This document shows positions 60,180-64,000 of a stretch of DNA of 64,000 nucleotides, piece after piece. Within the stretch, counting starts at the first letter, position 1. Each line of letters starts with the position of its first letter. The translations under genes and the position numbers were made by a program. The notes below the pieces were generated by a model. That model saw only the letters and a list, made by a program, of their open reading frames with translations, had not been told where the DNA came from and did no database searches. Location: positions 1,958,001 through 2,022,000 of the forward strand of contig JARHVA010002128.1 of assembly GCA_037957365.1 (NCBI GenBank), given 5' to 3'. Source of the stretch: Torreya grandis (Eukaryota > Streptophyta > Pinopsida > Cupressales > Taxaceae).

Positions 60180-60570
60180 TAATAAAATAACATGTTTTTT
60201 GATGGCTCCAAATGCCAACATGGTGGAGGTGACAAAGTTATTCTCTTTCCTCTTAATGGTTAACCTTTTTAGATTTCCTTTAAATTGGACTTTGAGTGTA
60301 CCAACAACATGGTTGAGGATGAACCTTTAGTCATAAGTCTTCAAACCACTCTAGCCTTAAAATTTAAAACCATCACTGTCTTTGGTGACTCCCAACTTAT
60401 GATCAACTAATTCAATGGATCTTATCAATGAAAAAATGATGTCCTATTAAATTAAAAAAAACTCATAGATGTAATCTTATCATCATTTAATCATTACCTT
60501 ATCCAGTCAATTCCTTGATTTACCAACAAATTCATAAATACAATGGCTTCCCTTACTTCCCAAATCCCAT
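60180..60570 (+). pseudogene. Element G second (archaeal-type) RNase H
   Basis: The plus strand reads DGSKCQHGGG (60201-60230), LDFECTNNMVEDEPLVISLQ, ITVFGDSQLMIN and NDVLLN, then LIDVILSSFNHYLIQSIP. The first Asp and the later VFGDS Asp are present. The Glu of the EYEAL motif is shifted to EDEPL. A second RNase H at this position marks the Tat lineage, as in element D. Confidence 0.85.
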
Positions 60571-60719
60571 CTCAACCTACCAAATCTAAACTATTTTTCA
60601 TCATCCATAAATTTATCACACCTTCATATATTAGTTTTGACCTTCCTACAATTTGTAGTGTGGAAGCATCTCCTTTCAACATTTGGTACAACTAAACCTT
60701 TAACTACCTTAACCTCAAC

Positions 60720-61975
60720 ATTATTCCTCATAACCTTTCAAAGAATTCCCAAAGAGTCTTTTTTTAGAGTACCTCTCATTACACCATACTAGGGGGAATC
60801 CTTTACAAATGTGGCTTCAATAGCCCCCTTCTCTTTTTTTTGTATAGTCATGAAGCTTCCCATGCTTTCAAGGAAACACATGAAAAAATCTATGGGGGAC
60901 ATTTTAGTGGCCTAGATATCACTAAATGTATCCTTCACCTTGGATACTATTGGCTACCCTCAATCAAGATTATTATGAATATGTAAATAAGTATGTCAAA
61001 TATCAACATCATGCTAATTTACATCATGCACTGGCTCATGACCTTCAAGTATCCAAATACTATTGGCCCTTCTTGTAATGGGGTCTTAATCTTATTAGGG
61101 AAATCAATCCTCATTCTTCACAATGACACCAATCCATTATTAATACTACTAAATATTTCACCAAGTTAGTGGAAGCCATTCTTCTTATCTCAACCAAAGC
61201 CAAAAATATTATTGAATTCATCAATCACCATATCATTTGTCACTTTAGGGTTCCCCATAAGATCATCATTGATAATGGCAAATCCTTTAAAAAAAATAAA
61301 TTTCAAGGACTTTGTGATGTTTTTGGCATTAATTTAATCTTTTCCTTGCCCTATCAGCCCCGAAAAAATGGATAGGTGGAAGCTTTTAACAAAACCCTCA
61401 ACAAAATGTTAACCAAATTAGTAAGTGCTTCATGTTAAGATTGGAATTTTCACATCACTTTCAATTTATGGGGATATCACACTAACATTCAAACCTCTAT
61501 GGGTGTTACCCATTTCTCTCTATTCTTTGGTGCAGAGGTAGTTTTGCCTCTCAAAGTCTAGATCCCTTCTCTTTCCATTTCTTTGTATGAGATCATTTTT
61601 GAGAGAGACTAACATAAATAACACCTCATGCATCTTGAACTTCTTCATGAAAATCACCTCATAACACTTAACCATCTTCATATCTATCAAGAATAAATCA
61701 AGTGCATATAAAAAAAACAATTGAAAGAGTGAGAATTCAATATTGAAGACCTCATCCTTAAGAAAAACCAACATGTAACTAACATGGAGAAAAGAAAAAG
61801 AGGCAATTTTGCTTTCAATTATCTTGGACCCTACATCATAACCCATAAGTATGGATTAGGAGCTTATCATTTGTATTCTCTTGAAGGTAAACTAGAATTG
61901 GAGCCTCTCAATGTTTCACATCTATGTCCTTTTTTATTGTTTAAATATGGATCAAACTCACCTTTGTGTCTACCT
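60720..61975 (+). pseudogene. Element G integrase (degenerate)
   Basis: Zinc-binding part: GGILYKCGFNSPLLFFLYSH, EKIYGGHFSGLDITKCILHL, YYWLPSIK and KYVKYQHHANLHHALAH. Core: WGLNLIREINPHSS, KYFTKLVEAI, VPHKIIIDNGKSFKKNKFQG and YQPRKNG.VEAFNKTLNKML. C-terminal: RGNFAFNYLGPYIITHKYG, AYHLYSLEGK and EPLNVSHLCPF, ending at a stop about 61975. The first catalytic Asp is Asn (WGLNLI). The second (DNGKS, 61271) and the Glu (VEAF, 61379-61381) survive. A stop sits between NG and VEA. The order and the GNF..LGPY module match element D. Confidence 0.88.
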
Positions 61976-62950
61976 TAAGCTCTCCCTTGGTTTACAATAT
62001 TTTCCCTTTCCTTACACATTCACCCTATTCCTTTTAGGAATAACTAATTATAACATAGGACCATTTGATTATTTGTCACAATTAGAGCCTAATCCTTAGC
62101 ATGGATACCATAGATTTACCCATGGCATGATTCTCATATATATTTTTCATCTCTAATTAGATGGAATCCCATGATCATTTGTTTCTCAAAACCATTTTCC
62201 TTAATTGATCCTTAATATTTTGTCCTAAAAGTCTTGACCTCATACTCATAGACCTTTAAGCCCAAATAAAATTATCCATGTCTAAAACTAACATTCAAAA
62301 TCAAATTGGGATCCTAAAATATCACTTCGGTCCATATCTCTAGCATTGAAAAATTCTCCCTTTAAGGATAGTTTCACAACAACTAAATTTATTAAAGATA
62401 TATTAATTGCTTAAATGATAGCTATACAAATCCAACTTTAGAACACTCCCTTGAAGGATGACTAAGTTAGGTTTGTCAAGAAAAATATTTAAATATTTTC
62501 ACATTGATTAGATTCACCAACCTATCAACACAACAAAAGCAAGAAATAACCCTATGTCAAAATCAAAGCGAGTAGGTTGCAATCAACTTTTACATATGAC
62601 ATTAGTAGATTTCTTGCATCAATTAGTCTATGCATTATATTAAGGCATAGACTTGTCTATTATAGTTATTTGGTCACCAATAGAAGGGGAAAGATCACCC
62701 ACATAAGGTTACTATATCACCCATTTCAACCATCCATCTATCCCCTATGTTCTGTTCCTAACCTCTCTAAAAATCAAGGGACTATGAGATTACTTAACAC
62801 AAAGTGATCAAGATACCTTCTTTTTCAACTAAATCATGCTCATGCAAGCCTTTGAAAGGATTATTTTCATTAATACAATCCAACTTCAATTTTTTTAGGT
62901 GCTTGTCACTGAACACATCTTGCCTTTTCTTACCCTCTATTCATTAATTT
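61976..62950 (+). other. 3' untranslated region of element G, first part
   Basis: No further coding block is seen after integrase. The hairpin core found in elements C and D is not visible here. No polypurine tract or LTR edge was found before the window ends. Confidence 0.5.
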
Positions 62951-64000
62951 AGGTGGACATATGTCTCATGATTTTTTCTATCTTTTCTACATTTAGTGTG
63001 TTATCTACACTTACTTTATGTGATTTCATTATGTCCACTTGATATATCCAAACATTCAAAACATAATTACATAATCCATATACATCATAACATTATTAAC
63101 CATGTCCATAAACCATATTCTATTCCTATACAAATAGTAAAAACCATAAAATAGTCACAATCACATCGCAATATCATTATCATCAGGACAATAATCATTT
63201 ATCATAGAACAAACAACATAAAATACATCATATCCTAAACATCATCAATAACCATGACTAAGTCATCTATCACATAGCCTATGAACCACATCATCATATA
63301 AAATTCTTTTCCATAAACCACTTCCTCATATGAAATTCTATTTGTGAATCACAAACATCACCATATAAACAAACATCATAAAACAAACCAAAATCAAAAC
63401 CCTCAATCACATGTCCATGAATAAACACATCATCCCTTAGGTATAAACCCAAACATTACACATATTAAAATTTTGATCATAAGATAAAAAATCTCATAAA
63501 AATCATGTTTTAATCTCCTCATAACATCTTATAACAAAATAAAATCATCCATGATCACCAATATCATGTCCATCAATGTAAAACATCACATGCCTAAAAC
63601 CACAAATCTGCACATTATCTCATAGAGCATGGGGCACAAGAAACCTATCATTTAAACTCATACATCATGAAAATTCATACACATTATCACATAACTAAAC
63701 CAATGAACCACAAATTTCATAAGCATCATCCATAAATATCTCAAAACATCAAATAAACATCACAATCATAAAAACAATCAACATCCATAATCCTTATCTA
63801 TATAACCATAATCATCATATACATCATAATCAAAATCATACATGTCAATGAAGAATACATCATAATACAATAAATGCATGGAATAATGCATCAAATCTCT
63901 CTCTCATATACATCTCACACCATTGACATGCAGGCCAGTATCATAATGCTATACAACACATATCATGCCCTCAAGACACCACTACCACTAGACCCATCTA
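62951..64000. repeat. A/C-rich, G-poor field of ATCATA-type words
   Basis: From about 63040 the plus strand is dominated by A, C and T with very few G. It is full of words such as CATCATA, ATAAACATC, CCATAA and AATCATC, without a fixed period. It may be a degenerate simple repeat or part of the 3' region of element G. Confidence 0.6.

Noticed and set aside
61520..61846. Minus-strand 108-codon frame
   Set aside because: It lies antisense to the integrase C-terminal region of element G, whose motifs are clear on the plus strand.
1..64000. Host protein-coding genes, tRNA or rRNA genes
   Set aside because: I looked on both strands for exon-like conserved domains, tRNA cloverleaf boxes and rRNA cores and saw none. 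A tRNA or small-RNA scan would be needed to exclude short RNA genes.

Overview
This 64 kb window looks like intergenic DNA from a seed plant with a very large genome. A gymnosperm is my best guess, as inference only: the DNA is AT-rich and CpG-poor, no host gene, rRNA or tRNA is recognisable, and almost everything that can be identified is old, stop-ridden Ty3/gypsy LTR retrotransposon. No open reading frame is long enough to be an intact gene. Protein calls come from short conserved motifs read through stops and frameshifts.

Layout. 1-1324: unassigned DNA with a long CA microsatellite (552-769). 1325-3645: a minus-strand gag/protease fragment (element E) fused to an LTR. 3643-28428: a minus-strand Tat-type gypsy element (element D) with polypurine tract, integrase, a second 'archaeal-type' RNase H, RNase H, RT, protease, gag, leader, primer-binding site and 5' LTR. 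A second minus-strand element (element C, 13581-22630) is nested inside the gag of D. It has a near-perfect 5-bp target duplication, and the gag frame resumes on the other side. Element C has no pol. It carries a short gag-like N-terminus, a degenerate repeat-rich ORF, and the same leader, primer-binding site and 3' hairpin repeats as D, so it looks like a non-autonomous partner of the D family.

28429-30764: unassigned AT-rich DNA. 30765-32330: a minus-strand RNase H/integrase remnant of another gypsy lineage. 33908: the edge of a further minus-strand LTR. 36-46.4 kb: a plus-strand gypsy element (F) with gag zinc knuckles, protease, RT, RNase H and an integrase split by a 1.15-kb insertion, followed by a 3' tandem repeat. 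47.95-51.1 kb: a plus-strand Lys/Glu-rich degenerate ORF ending at a polypurine tract. 51119-52527: an LTR that also serves as the 5' LTR of a second plus-strand Tat-type element (G). G runs through gag, protease, RT with an intact YVDD, two RNase H domains and integrase to 61975. The window ends in an A/C-rich, G-poor field.

The most interesting signals lie outside the coding remnants. First, an array of short inverted repeats sits between integrase and the 3' LTR of D and C, and its arms differ between copies in a mostly compensatory way. Second, a short motif family (TGATGTCA, TGACATCA, ATCGATGG and relatives) clusters in LTRs or leaders of several unrelated elements. Third, the C/D pair appears to be an autonomous/non-autonomous partnership sharing cis signals. 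All functional interpretation is inference from sequence alone.
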